64,000 nucleotides of DNA from the NCBI RefSeq assembly GCF_001522545.3, contig NC_031770.1:90377076-90441075 (forward strand). Reading direction: 5' to 3'. Shown one piece after another: positions 51,690-63,300 of the stretch; the first letter of the stretch is position 1; each line of letters opens with the position of its first letter. Source of the DNA: Parus major. Taxonomy: Eukaryota > Chordata > Aves > Passeriformes > Paridae. The notes beneath the pieces were generated by a model. That model saw only the letters and a list, made by a program, of their open reading frames with translations. It ran no database searches and had not been told where the DNA came from. Both the position numbers and the translations under genes were made by a program.

Positions 51690-52440
51690 ACAGACTCATA
51701 GAATTAAGCTTCATGGTGTTTAAGGTTGAGAGAGACTATCTAATCTCCTGAATATCACAGACCATTAAGTATCAGACAGTGATGCTGCATTGAGACCCTT
51801 AGTTTAACTGAAACTTTTCTTTCAGCCTAGTCCTGACTTGAAAATCTGAATATGGTGAGAATGTATCATTTTCCTCTGTAGTATGTTCCAGTACCTATTC
51901 ACTCCCACAGCTAAAAATGTATGCTTATTTTCTAATTTAAATTTTCTGGCTTCTGCTTCTAGACAATTGGCTCTAGTTATGTATTCCTCTGGTTGTATAA
52001 AGCCCCCTTCTGTAAATGAGTGTTTTTTACTCATGAAAGCATTTATATATCTTAATCTATTCACATCCCAGTCTCCTTTCCTGGTAAGTTAAACAGACCA
52101 AGCTAGAAGAAAGACATTTTCTCCAGTTCTTAAATGATTTTTGTATTTCCTCTCTGCTCAACAATACTTTTAAAAAATCCCTTTTTAAAATGTGGACACT
52201 GGAGCTCTATGATGGTGAGTGAAGTTCCCCTGGGAGTGCAATTTCAGACAGCCTAAAATTAGGTTTCTGCTTTGACTTGTCTGTTCCATAATTATCCTCC
52301 ATTCTTTATAAAGAAGCTTAGAGAAGCAGGTCAGGTATCCCCAGGGCTGAAGTTAATTTTTGTGATTACTTCCCTCCACTCCTCTACTGCTGGCCTTTCT
52401 TTACTTCTTTTCACCACAACATCTCCCTAGGTGCTCGACT
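51690..52440 (-). mobile_element. old, diverged CR1-type LINE
   Basis: The + strand reads as a worn reverse-complement CR1 of an older subfamily. It has a 3' end with catagaatt (51,697), then tatgttccagtacctattca, ttctggcttctgcttctaga, catttatatatcttaatcta, ccagtctcctttcctggtaa, and later aaaatgtggacactggagct. A weaker continuation (tcaccacaacatctccctag) suggests it reaches about 52,440. Divergence is much higher than in the 14.3, 26 and 41.9 kb copies, implying an earlier insertion. The 5' boundary is uncertain. The ERVL provirus starts about 165 bp further on. Confidence 0.65.
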
Positions 52441-52604
52441 CCTTGGCCTCTGAATTCTTCATGGGAACCAAGTTTAAGTCAGTCTAAAACTTTAGAGATA
52501 CTAGATAGTCTCACTGATTCAGAACTGTCAGCTTGGAAATAAAGAGGGAGAGAAAGAACTAGTACTTTAGTTTTGGCTAGAATAGTTACTTTTGCTCCTA
52601 GTGG

Positions 52605-53122
52605 TTGATGCAGTGGTGTGTTTTGGATTTAGGATGAGAATAATGTTAACACATTGATGTTTTAGCTGTTAGTGAGCAGGGCTTACTCTGATTCAAAGAT
52701 TTTTCAGCTTTTCATGCTCCTCTGCCATTGAGGAGGTGCAGGGTGCACAAGGAGCTGCGAGGGAACACGTCCAGGAGAGCTGACCCAAATGGACACAAGG
52801 TATATTCCATACCACAGTCAGCACCCCCCTGAGCAATAAAACTAAGGGCAATTGGCCAACAAGGTGGGGCAACCACTTGCTCAGGGATGGGCTGGACATC
52901 ATTCAGTGCATGGTGAGCAACTACGTTGTTGTTTTTTTGCACTTGTTTTATATATTCTTTTATCATTAATATTATTTTCCTTTCCCTTTACAGTGTCTGT
53001 CCATATCTCAACCCACAAGATTTACCTCTTTCCCTCTTCTCTCCCTCTCTCCCCCATCCCACTAGAGGGGGGTGAGAGAATGGCTGTGTGGTGTTAGGCT
53101 GCTGGCTGGGGTTAAACCCCAA
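52605..53122 (+). mobile_element. ERVL-type 5' LTR
   Basis: LTR wording typical of bird ERVL-like elements is clear: aggatgagaataatgttaac, gggatgggctggacatcatt, gcacttgttttatatattct, tttatcattaatattatttt, tctctcccccatcccactag, and the end gctggggttaaacccca. The start is fuzzy (between about 52,600 and 52,645); the end is placed at the ca of cccca near 53,121. A cis-acting promoter and poly(A) region would lie here, but no TATA box or AATAAA is clear apart from a weak gcaataaaact at 52,832-52,842. Confidence 0.85.
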
Positions 53123-53124
53123 CT

Positions 53125-53755
53125 GTCCTTTTTGGTACCCAGCATCAGGTTCAAAGGGCTGAAATAACAGATCTGACCTGAGATGTGTTAAAAAGTTTTT
53201 GTTTTACAGGTTCATTATATTAGTTTAATAGTTGGTGATCACACTGTTGATTTAACTGCTTTCAGAGAATTTTCACTTGTTCTCAGGGTTATGTTATGTA
53301 AGACCTTACTTGCTGTCTATGTTCACTGTTGTGCTGTTTATCATCCCTGAGGGCTGGATTAAGGTTATCATTTTGCTGTACTGTGTAACACTGGTTTATG
53401 ATATCATAAAATTAGTGATCGTGAGACAAATCTGGTAATTTGTACTCAGCACTGCTGTCATCTCTGTACTTTGGGAGCCATGTCTCAAAAACTATTAACA
53501 ATTACACTCCACCTCTTCTCCTCGGAGAGCTGGTCTGTGGGGGAGACAAGAGGGAACACTCCCCTGCTACTTCACCTTCCCCTTCTCCTCCAGGCTAGTT
53601 ACAATAGCTCTTGAAAATTTTGAATCCCTGGGATGTTCAAACAAGCGTGTTCCTACTGCTGTCTCCTGAACAAATTTCAGGTCTTGTTTAAGGTTAAACA
53701 AATATTTAAGAATACCATGCAGAGATATTTTACAAGGCTGGATAGTTATGAGTGA
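53125..53755 (+). other. ERVL untranslated leader between LTR and gag
   Basis: About 600 bp with no open frame separates the primer-binding site from the first gag-like codons. It starts with the gttcaaagggctgaaataac motif usual for this ERV group. No splice donor could be placed with confidence. Confidence 0.5.
53133..53150 (+). other. retroviral primer-binding-site remnant
   Basis: The 18 bases tggtacccagcatcaggt lie just after the LTR, where a tRNA primer site is expected. They resemble the lysine-tRNA type (TGG-CCC-A-C-T-GG positions kept). The mismatches are largely of the CG-to-TA/CA kind expected from CpG decay. Confidence 0.55.
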
Positions 53756-53759
53756 CAGG

Positions 53760-55240
53760 ATGTGTGGGATAGCATGGGCAAGAATCTAGGCAAGCAGATA
53801 CCTCTAGTGTTTTGGAACTTCACCCCTAAAAAAGTGCAGAATCCAGAAAAACTGGTAAAATATTCAGAAAAAAAATTTGCTGTGACCCTGATAATTCCAG
53901 AGAGAAAAAAATCACTGCCACATGCTGGGGCCTGGCCCAGGAAGATAATGAGCCCTGCTCAATACTCTTTAGGGGGAAAAAGAGGTCTTTGGATGTGATG
54001 ACAAAATGACAGACACTGTAGCAGCCACAATAGGGACTGGGGCTACTCAACCCCCTGCAACTGCAGCTGCTCCAACTCTGGCAAGTAGGAAGCTGAACCA
54101 GGTTACCAACCCATGCTGGTAACAGCTGCCCCAACATACATGAGAATGAATACTGGATGCAAAAGTGAGCTTGTTTAATAAGGGAAGAAACTCCTATGTA
54201 AAAGGGAAGGAGGAAGAAGATAAGGCAGGATTCTCCAAGTGCCATCAGGAGAACAGGAGGAGGAATTGAAAGAACTAATAAACAAGGCAGTAACCACCTA
54301 ATCCCTATCCCTGAGAGCTGTGAAAAGATTTCAGCTTCATCTAGACCAGCATATTGTCACCTGATTGCTCCAATGCTGGGGTAGCAGGACCAGTGGCCTG
54401 CAACTAGAGGGTAGAAGAACCAAGCAGCAGCTAGGATCCTTTCCTAGAGAAAGGATTGGCAAAGAGATTGGAAAAAGGGCACAAGACCTCAGCCTCTGGA
54501 TGTGACTTCTATTAGGCAGTAAGGGAAAGTCTCCCTTCAAGGAAGATTGTCATTCAGGTAAATGGATCACCATTGAGAAAAGTATCCAGTACCTGAGGGA
54601 ATTAGCAGTTCTGGAGGTGATTTATGATGAGCAATGAGGAATTATTTAAAGATCCAGATGAAATCAAGTGTATGTCACCCAGGTGGTAGAAGTTTCTATG
54701 GAGCCCACCATTGTTATCATAGACAGCAATGACCTGGAAAGATGGAGAGAGACAAAGAGTGGATGTATGGGCTGTCCAATTCCAGCAACATGAAGAAATT
54801 CTCTCTTCTCCCAGTGGGGCTGTGTCTCAGCTGTGGAGAAAATGTTCCAAGAGTTCCAGCAATTCAGACAGGATATGTTCTAGTCCACACCTGCATGGAC
54901 CAGTATGTCAGCTATCAGGAGTTAGACGTCTGCTGCTCAAGAGAGAGGATAAAGCAATTACACACCACAGACCATCCTGTGGCTTCACCTGAGTGACCAC
55001 AGAGAAGACATGAGAAAGTAGGGTGGAAAATCGACCTCAGCACCCTCATGGGTATCTGATTTACAGGAAAACCAACCACAAAATGGGGTTCTTCAGGAAA
55101 ACTGCTGCTTTAGTTTCAAGCAGGCAGTTTCCCAAACAAAGTAGAAGAGCTGATCCTACCTCTGATTATAATAAAAAGAATTCCATTTTGTACATAAAAA
55201 AAGTGAGCAACCAATATGATGATCAGGACTAGAGGGGCCC
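53760..55240 (+). pseudogene. ERVL gag relic
   Basis: The translated + strand resembles the gag of avian ERVL-type elements, the structural polyprotein that assembles intracellular particles. Recognisable pieces are an N-terminal block (53,762-53,998, with KKVQNPEKLVKYSEKKF), an Ala/Thr-rich linker (about 54,000-54,110), a middle region containing a tacctgagggaattagcag block (54,590-54,610), a capsid-like C-terminal part (54,729-54,996) and a terminal basic block (55,023-55,232). The pieces lie in different frames (2, 0 and 1 relative to the window) and are separated by stops, so at least two frameshifts are present. The 139-codon open frame on the opposite strand (53,826-54,245) is a shadow. 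No zinc knuckle was seen. Confidence 0.83.
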
Positions 55241-55329
55241 TGCCTCTGGCCAGGTGGAGGAAGGGGACAAGGACGTTTACTGGACTGTGTGATTTTGATG
55301 GCCTGGTACATCATGCCAATGGGAGTTTA

Positions 55330-56010
55330 AGGGTCATACACTAGACACACTGGTGCACAGTGTGTCCTAATACTGCCCAGCTATAGAGAAGCAGAACCCA
55401 TTTGTATTTCTGGAATAATTGGAGTGTCCCAACAGCTAATTGTATTGAAGGCTGAAGTGACCCTCACTGGGAATGAGTGGCAAAAGCTACCTGTAGTGAC
55501 TGGTCCAGAGAGTCCATACATCCTTGGCAGAGACTCAGAAGAGGGTGTTTTAAGGACCCAAAAGGCTGGGCTTTCTGTCTTGCAGATGGAGGAAATTAGG
55601 CAGGTGTCTTCCTTGCCCAGTCTCTCAGGGGACCTTTGTGTTGTGGAGTTGCTGAAGGTCAAAGAACAACAGGTGCCACTCTCTACCACAGCAGTGCACT
55701 GCTGACAGCAATATCTGACCTAATATGACCCCCACCCATAAGCCGATTTGTTGGCTGGAGGGCCAAGGAGTCATCACCAGGACCTGCTCACCTTTTAACA
55801 ATCCTACATGGCCAGTGTGAAGGTTGAATGGAAAATGGAGACTGACAGTGGACTATTGTGACCTTAATGAAGTCACACCATAACTGAATGCTGCTGTGCC
55901 TGACATGCTAAAGCTTCAATAAGAACTGTAGATGAAGGCATGCCCCACGGTATGACATGGTATGCCCCAAAGATACCCTCAGTCTCTGGCAGCAGAATGC
56001 AGGCCACAAC
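55330..56010 (+). pseudogene. ERVL protease and N-terminal reverse-transcriptase relic
   Basis: Downstream of gag, the + strand carries a retroviral aspartic-protease region. It is followed by an open piece at 55,424-55,705 (GPESPYILGRD and further residues), then the start of the RT domain around 55,760-55,900 (tggagactgacagtggacta; cttaatgaagtcacacca), and a last RT-like block near 55,975-56,010 (ctctggcagcagaatgcagg). The protease active-site region at about 55,341-55,355 is disrupted by what looks like an extra dinucleotide (acacac), shifting the frame; further stops follow. The catalytic RT motif and everything beyond are missing, so the element cannot encode working enzymes. Confidence 0.8.
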
Positions 56011-56019
56011 AGAAAGTAT

Positions 56020-59000
56020 GACACTTTTCCTATCTTTATGTGTTAATTTACAATAGTTTTTTTCTTGCTCATTTCATCTAATTCTTTCTCTGATGGGGGA
56101 AAAAACACTTAAAAGGAAATAAATTAATTAACTTGACATTGCTGAGTGTCTGATAACAAGGATAGACGTAAGCCTGCAGGATTACTTGAATGAACATCCC
56201 CACTGGACAAATGCTTTCCTTACTTACCTAAGGCAACTCTTTGATTTAAGTGGCATTCTGGTGATATATATGAGATGTATGAGATTTGGTCCACTGATTT
56301 TTAGTGAGGTTAACAAGTACCTGAACAGATTTTAAACTCAGTTTTGAAAGAACACATTTTTACTAAAGTGTAAAGTCCATGTAATGGGTCCTACCAAGGT
56401 GTCTCCTGATTCACAGAGAAAGGGGACATCAAAACACAAAGAAGTGCAAGTCATATGGAATGCCCCTAAACATGTAATTTCAACCTTCTGTTGTGTAAAT
56501 TATTTTGTTCTTTGTATACACCGAGAATTCTTGGGATAAGGACTAAATGCACACAGGATAACAGCTAAATATAACTAACTATAAACTGTATCCTTCTGTT
56601 TTTTATATGCTTAATTAAAAGGTTAGAAAATTTTAATTAAAAGGTAGGAGAAAAATTGCCTGCTAGATGCTAGATTAACCCCACTTATGTGAACATGTAT
56701 TAATTTTCCCAAAACAAAGAACAGAAAAATAAAAATTTCTTATGTATATTGTCATGACTCATTGATGCAAAAAAAATTCTAAACTATCTGTAAAATATAT
56801 GAACTAAATCCAATAAAGGACTGATTTACTCTAAAAAAGCTTAAACCAAAAGCAGGGAAGAAGTATCTCAGAGCTAACCAGAAGGGAACACTGCAGAAAG
56901 ATGCATATTTGTGCTACACCCTCCTCTAAAGATAAGGTATTTACCTGCAGGGATGAGCCAGTTATCTCCCACCACATGGGCCCTACATCCAGAAATGCAG
57001 CAGGTGGCTCTGTGTACCATATAAATTCTTGAATGAATGACCCAGGTTCCACTGCTCTTTAAAATGCTCTTGTTGCTGTCTGGCTTGTTGAAACACTCAC
57101 TCCAGGCTTGGTTATTGGCTCCCCAATGTGCTTACATATTTTTATTAGCAAATCATTCACTAAAATGAGTAAAAAGGTCAAAGAAACAGGAACAGATACA
57201 TAGTTCCTGAGCACCAAAGTACTTTTTCTTCCTACCCTGAATGAGATAACTGGAACTGTATTGTCTAGATGCATTGACTCCAGAGCACTTCCACCAATGC
57301 AGAAGTGGAAGCATGATCCAGCAGTACAATTACTGAGCTGTCTTGTAAAACGAAAATGTAGAGGGGAATAACATCTTGTCTTCATAGGGAAGCAAGAAGA
57401 TAGAGGTTGTGTTGCTGGTTTTAGAGAGGTTGTATGGCAGCCCCTAATTAATTGAACAGATTTTAGGAGTTCTCTGCCTTATAAAAACATGATTTAGTCA
57501 GGAGTGTGGGCTAGAATTGAGGTCTCTGGTGTGGGAGGACAGCCTGCAGATGGCAGGTGCTAGCACACTGTATGGTTGGTCCATTGTGATGACCCAAAGA
57601 TAGAGCTGGGCACAGGCAATTACATCCTCCACACACTGAAGATAAATGGGTGTGTAATTACAGAGCTGGTGCTCCAGACAATTGACTGGTCTTTTTTCTT
57701 CTGGGTGATGAATGTAAGGTCTATATTAATAAAAAAACTTAGCTTCTGTTTGTTTTTGTAGTAACTGCAATAATTTCATTTGTTCTTAGCTCTGATGTCT
57801 CTCATGTTTTGCTCCATGAAAGGTCTAATGGTATAGAATAACTTGCTAGAGCACAATGAGTTTGTTTTTTCTCTCACATTGCAAGTTTTTGCTATACATA
57901 GTTGAAAATCAACAGAAGGACACTGCAATTTGCTAAAATCAATATAATTAGAGAAAAAAATTGATGTACTGGAAAGACCACAATTCAGAGAACTGCAAGG
58001 CATGATTGAAATTCTTAATGAGCTGCTGAACTGCAGTGCTCTAGGTCTGGCCTGTTGTGGGACCTGGGTGCTTCTGATGGAAACAGTACTGCCATCCTGG
58101 CTCCCCAAAACACTTCAAAGCACCATTTCATGCAGCATGTCAGCAGCTGCATTAGGATGAATATGTGTCACGCCCACTGCCATTTCAGAAAGTCACTCAT
58201 GCTGAGGAGTCTTACACCAAAATATCAGACTTGTACCTAATTTCTCCATACTATTAACATTTAGTGTTGCTGCTGAGTGTGCAGCACTGTAAAACTCCTC
58301 TGTGAAAAGAGAACTTGCCCTTTGCACAGTTTAGTTCTACTAAGAGTTGTCTCAAAAATATTTTGACCTTACATTGTTATTGACTACTTACAGTCCTATA
58401 AGTAAGGACTGTTCTGCTTTTTTTCTTTAAGAATTAAACTATACAGCCACAGCTGGAGCCTCATGCATTAAGTTTATTACCTCTGGGATTTTTTCATTTT
58501 ACATCTCCTGACCAGATCTGCCACGAAACAGAGAATTAGGAGATGAGCCAGTCAATGATGGTTTGATTCAGAACTCTGCTTTTCCTCTAACCTAGCCAAT
58601 GAGGCTCAGCAAGGTGGATCTTGTGTGGGATGTATCCCTGCCCTGCTGCACCAGCTCATCTCATTTCCCCTTGCTGAGTTTGTGCCAGGACAGGAGTGAT
58701 GGCATGAAGCTGCAGGGGGTTAAACAATTCTTTTGTGACTTCTGTGTGGGAGGCTTCATGAAGAGCCCCAACCTTTCCTGTAGCACAGGATGTGGTCTCC
58801 TTTGCTCTCTGCATCTTTACATGTGGTGGGGAGAGGGGACTGGGGCACTGTGTCACTGCTGCAGGAGCTACAGGGACTCCTCAGGACAACAACAAGCTGG
58901 GGTAAACCAAAGTGTCTCACACTTATGCAGGACAGTTGACACATCTACAGTGTGGGAAACACGCCTCTACTCGCATTATTAAAATTAAGTAAAAGCAGAG

Positions 59001-59255
59001 AAATTATTTGCTTGGACCATGGTGCTTTGGATGAAATTTTCTTTCTGCCATTGGGCTTCTGAGATTATGAACTCTTAGTTAAAAGAAAATTTATACATAG
59101 CAAAACAAACAAAAAGAGAGGCACAATTTTTATTATTCCTACTAAATATAATAGTAAATAAGAATGATCCTGTAAGGGAAATTTGTTTATCTTTTGGAAA
59201 AGCAACAGCATGTCTCTTTTATTTATGCCTGCTGCAGTAGCAGTGTCTGTGCAGT
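56020..59255. other. unique DNA after the provirus truncation
   Basis: No continuation of the provirus, no 3' LTR and no clear continuation of the older CR1 was seen. Open frames up to 127 codons (58,599-58,982) have no recognisable domain. Confidence 0.6.
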
Positions 59256-59259
59256 ATTT

Positions 59260-59720
59260 AAGGGTTCATCTTCTCAGGAAACAACAAGGGCAAGCTAATC
59301 TCCAGGGAAGGCAAGCAGCAGCTGGGGTAATGGCAAGGTGGTAGGACAGTGTTCTCATAAGAAAGGGTCATTCTCACTGTACCTAAGCAGGGAGAACAGG
59401 GCAGGTCTGGTGATGGCAACCGGGGACTCTAACAGTCCAGAGAAGTCTGAGGTCAAATCAGGAGGTCAGGATGTTGGCCAGGCATAGGCACACCTCCAAT
59501 ATGGCTCAAGCCTGAATCTAGGAAACAGCTACAGCTTAAATGCATGAGTAAAGGTGGGGGAGGCCTTGAGAGAGATTTTGATGTCTCTTCTGCACAACTT
59601 TTTTCCCAGAAGCTTTATCTCAGCTTAGCTTTGGTCCCAGTTGTGTTGTATCAGGGCTGGCCAGCAGCACGGGCAGCAAGCCCCTCGGTGGGGACTGATT
59701 GAGCTGCAGGACAGAAAGGC
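59260..59720. repeat. GC-richer block, possibly an old unclassified repeat
   Basis: This stretch is richer in G and purine words than its surroundings (agggaaggcaagcagcagct; gaggtcaaatcaggaggtca; ggccagcagcacgggcagca). The repeated aggtca/ggcag wording looks repeat-like. No family can be named and no boundaries are visible. Confidence 0.25.
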
Positions 59721-59829
59721 CATGTCTTCTGCAGGATGTTGCCAAATGGAGAATGTATACTCTTTTTCAGGAGGATCACTGTGTGTCTGAGACCCAGTGA
59801 CAGTCAGGATTTCAGGAAATATATACTAC

Positions 59830-60330
59830 AACCATGTCATGATGTTTATTGCGGCGTAAACCAGAGATGATAACACGATTACCATCTGTATTTCAAAAAT
59901 AAAACAAAAAACTCCCCCACAACTGAAAAAGAGGTAGATTGCATAAAACAAATGCTCTGCAGAAAGACATAATAAATTTCTATTCCACTCTGGAGAGGTT
60001 TCTGAGCGTTATTATCATATTGTGATGCCATCCTACAATTAATCAGCCCTTTTAGTGATGTTGTAATAAACTCAGAGGTTCAAATTTTCAGCTTGTGTAA
60101 GTCAATATGGGTCCATTAATTCCAGTGGAACTGTGCCAGGTGAATATCTGGCTGCAGACAACAAGGGGAGTTGTACAGAGATGTTTAATAAAGTAAGAGA
60201 CCTGTGTTTTCGCAGTAGATAAATGACTTCCCGAGTGATGCTGCAGTCTCTTGTGGCACCTCTCCTCCAAGAAGTTTTATTTTAATCATTCCCATAAAGT
60301 TCCCTTAACTGCAACAATAATGCTAAGAGC
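59830..60330. other. candidate conserved non-coding or ancient repeat segment
   Basis: Motif-dense unique DNA with a few retained CpGs (attgcggcgtaaacc; tttctgagcgttattatc; gacttcccgagtgatg). Within it, agtcaatatgggtccattaa and ttccagtggaactgtgcc recall a core found in very old amniote repeats, many of which became enhancers. The call is visual only. Confidence 0.25.
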
Positions 60331-60339
60331 CTGACACAA

Positions 60340-63300
60340 AGCAAAGGAAATCAGATTTCTGGATAACTACTGGAATGAGATGTTGCTCCTGGGTTGCTGG
60401 CTAAGTTTTGGGGTTTTTTTCTGGTAGGATTTTTATTCTGTTATTTCCTTCCTTTTATTAGTACTGAGAGTACTTAAAACCCCAACTTCTTCAGTCCTTA
60501 CAGAGACAGACCTGCAAGTAAGTTTTACTTACTCACTGTAAGTAAAGCCTGTAACACAAAGTGTCATTGCTGTAGTTTTATCCATGTTTTTTTGTGGTAT
60601 AAAAAAATGGTCTTATGACCAACTGCCCAGTTTATCACATCAGTAATCCTAGTAAAATAGTCCACCTGATGAAAACAGATGCAATCCTATAATAAATATG
60701 AAGGAATCAATGAAATACTCAAATACAAAATTGTTTAAATGGACTTAATCTGGGATAGCTCAGCACAGTAGTGCTCATGAAACTTTGTGTGAGAAAGTCA
60801 CATTTAAACCTTGTCTGATGATAATAAAGCAATAAATTTAGCAGCACAAATATAGTATTGTTAAAACACATAAATATTGCATAAAATGTCTTCTGTTTAC
60901 CTCTCAATGAATCAATAGGTACTGCATATACTCAACAGTTCTGATGCAGACAAATATCTTTATTTATCTGTTTATTTGCCCAGATATGTATATTTAAGTC
61001 AAATCTGAGCCATTCACACTTGAAAAATTTGATCTAAGTGCTCACTCAAAACTGATTCTTGCTTGTACATCTCTGTATGTGATTAAAAATCTCAGGTTCC
61101 TTTATAGGTGAAATGGTTCATTTAAGATATATACTAATTTTCTTCCATTTGTTAGTCCATAAAAGTTGTATTCAGATTAATTTCAGACAAGTTGGTAAAT
61201 AGTGCAAGTGGAAGCAACTTTATTGACTTCCTAAGGAATTTTGGCATGAATTTGAGCATAGTCTGAAGGCAGCTATGGCAGTAGGCACCATAGAGAATAT
61301 CAACATATCTCAGAGCAGCACCATGTTTTCTATACACAATAAAATGTACTTAATGTAACTAGCAGTTTATAGAAAAATTCTAGAATTTTGAGGTCCATTC
61401 AGAAACAGGAAGCTCTGACTTTTATACTTAGAATTGGAACCCCATTGGCAGTACTGAAATCAGTTGCATTTTTGCTGAAAACCTAGCTAAACACAAGGCA
61501 TTTGAAAAAGAAGAAGGAGATAATTGAATTACAAATTGTGAACTATTTGTAGCATTTGATTTGATTAATAAAAGCAAAGATCTTTCTAGGATCCAAGGAA
61601 TGATTGGGGTTTACTGCAGTGTCATGCTCTCCCTCATCCTTCAAGGATCTGTTGAGTTACCTCAAGGTCTCCACCTGGGTAGACTAGCATGAGCAGTCAG
61701 AGATTGATGAATCTTATTACAACCAAACAAACTTCAGTAAATTTCAAGTAGAAATACACAGGCTGGATATCAGTAAAACTAATGAAACATTGGAAGAGAC
61801 TGCCCACAAACCCTAGTGTGTTTCTTTCACTGAAAGTTTTTAGAAGGACTGTGAAAGTACAGCTTCCCCTTATGTTAGAAAGGTAAATGTTTAGGATGAT
61901 AATTTAATGTGCTTTCGAACTTTTACCTTATTCTTATGTGATCTGTAATAACCAGGTGATGTCTGTGCCTGAGCGTATCAGCTGTAGGGACTGGAAGGCT
62001 GCTGGCTCGTCCCACAGCATTCTGCTGGGATGCTCTGGCTTCTCCCAAATACAAACTGGCCATGGCAGCTACAGGCCTCCCTGTTCCTTAGCTCGACATC
62101 AGTAATGCCTTGCCCATACAGATAGCTGGCAGTCTTCTTCACAGTGTGATTAGTTACCCACCGGTAGGTACTAACTGAAACATAAGCAGTTAACATCTCC
62201 AGGAATTAAGAAGTTCTATGGGTTTACCTGACCCCCCAAAAATAGATTATGTTCAAATACTCACCCTGGGGGCCAAAAGGGCAGTGTATTTTGCTTTGAA
62301 TTGCTGTAAGACTGAAGTACTGTCCTGCTTAAGGTTCATCACCTCATCTTGTGATGTTCTATTTCATTCAACTTAGAAACAGCACTGCTGGAATGGTAAT
62401 ATAAATTGGTTTTTATGGATGTATCTCTTGTAATTCCAGAAGTATTATTTGAACTCCCATAAACAAACTCATTAAAATCTGCTTGAGCTTGCCTTGGATG
62501 CCCTCAGAGAGAGAGACTGTTGCTGGCTTCTCGCTTTTCCTATTTATTATAATCTCTTCTAGTTTAGTAAACTGTTTGAGAATTCAGAGTCAATTCTCAG
62601 TGACTTACTGACTTACAATGATACAGCTCTTCTGCATTCCCAGAAGAGCATGAGACCAGCATAACTTCCAGAAAGATGCCACAAATCTTCACAATTTGCT
62701 GCAACCTACAGAAAATCCTGAATTTGCCACTTTAATGCAATAGAAGATTTCTGTGTCTCCATATGATAATTCCAGAAATTTACAGAAATGTGTTTTCTCT
62801 CTATAACTTGTAATACTATATATTCATAATATAACCGAAATTAGGCCTAACAAGTGTCTCTTCCAGAAAACTATGTAACGAATGAATTTCTGTAACACAG
62901 GAGAAGCTATTATGACATAGATTTTGTAGTGGTCTGCTACTTACCATTTACCTGGCATCCAGTGCAAGGGATCACTTTTCGCTTGGGTAAAGGATTTTAA
63001 TTCCATAAACTTTCAGATGCTTTAAGAAGTGCAGCTATGGTTTATTTCCAAGTGCATTTCAAAATTATATTCATGTGTTGCATAGTGCTGTCATAGCACT
63101 AATGCTGTCTTGCATAGCATACTAGCATCCCTCCTACTGCCCAAGATAGTTTCATAAGCTATTTCCATAATTAATAAAATTACTGTGTCATGGCAGAGTT
63201 GGAGCACTGATGTATCATTATCTGTAAGATCTCTGGCTCAATTCTGGCCAGTGCCAGCTTTTCCTGTCCTGGACAATGCTTGGCCATAGTTTAGAAGATT

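Larger units (their letters stand above)
52605..56015 (+). mobile_element. truncated ERVL-type endogenous retrovirus: 5' LTR, gag, pro, start of RT
   Basis: A + strand provirus relic resembles the common avian ERVL-like group. In order it has a 5' LTR (about 52,605-53,122), a primer-binding-site remnant (53,133), an untranslated leader, gag (about 53,760-55,240), protease (about 55,330-55,700) and the first part of reverse transcriptase, ending near 56,010. No RNase H, integrase or 3' LTR was found downstream, so the 3' half is deleted. Multiple stops and frameshifts in every gene show an old, inactive copy. Without the second LTR the insertion cannot be dated by LTR divergence. Confidence 0.85.

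Noticed and set aside
53826..54245. 139-codon - strand frame
   Set aside because: Antisense of the ERVL gag relic.
58599..58982. 127-codon Cys/Ser-rich + strand frame
   Set aside because: No domain; overlapping - strand frames of similar quality suggest chance openness in GC-richer DNA.
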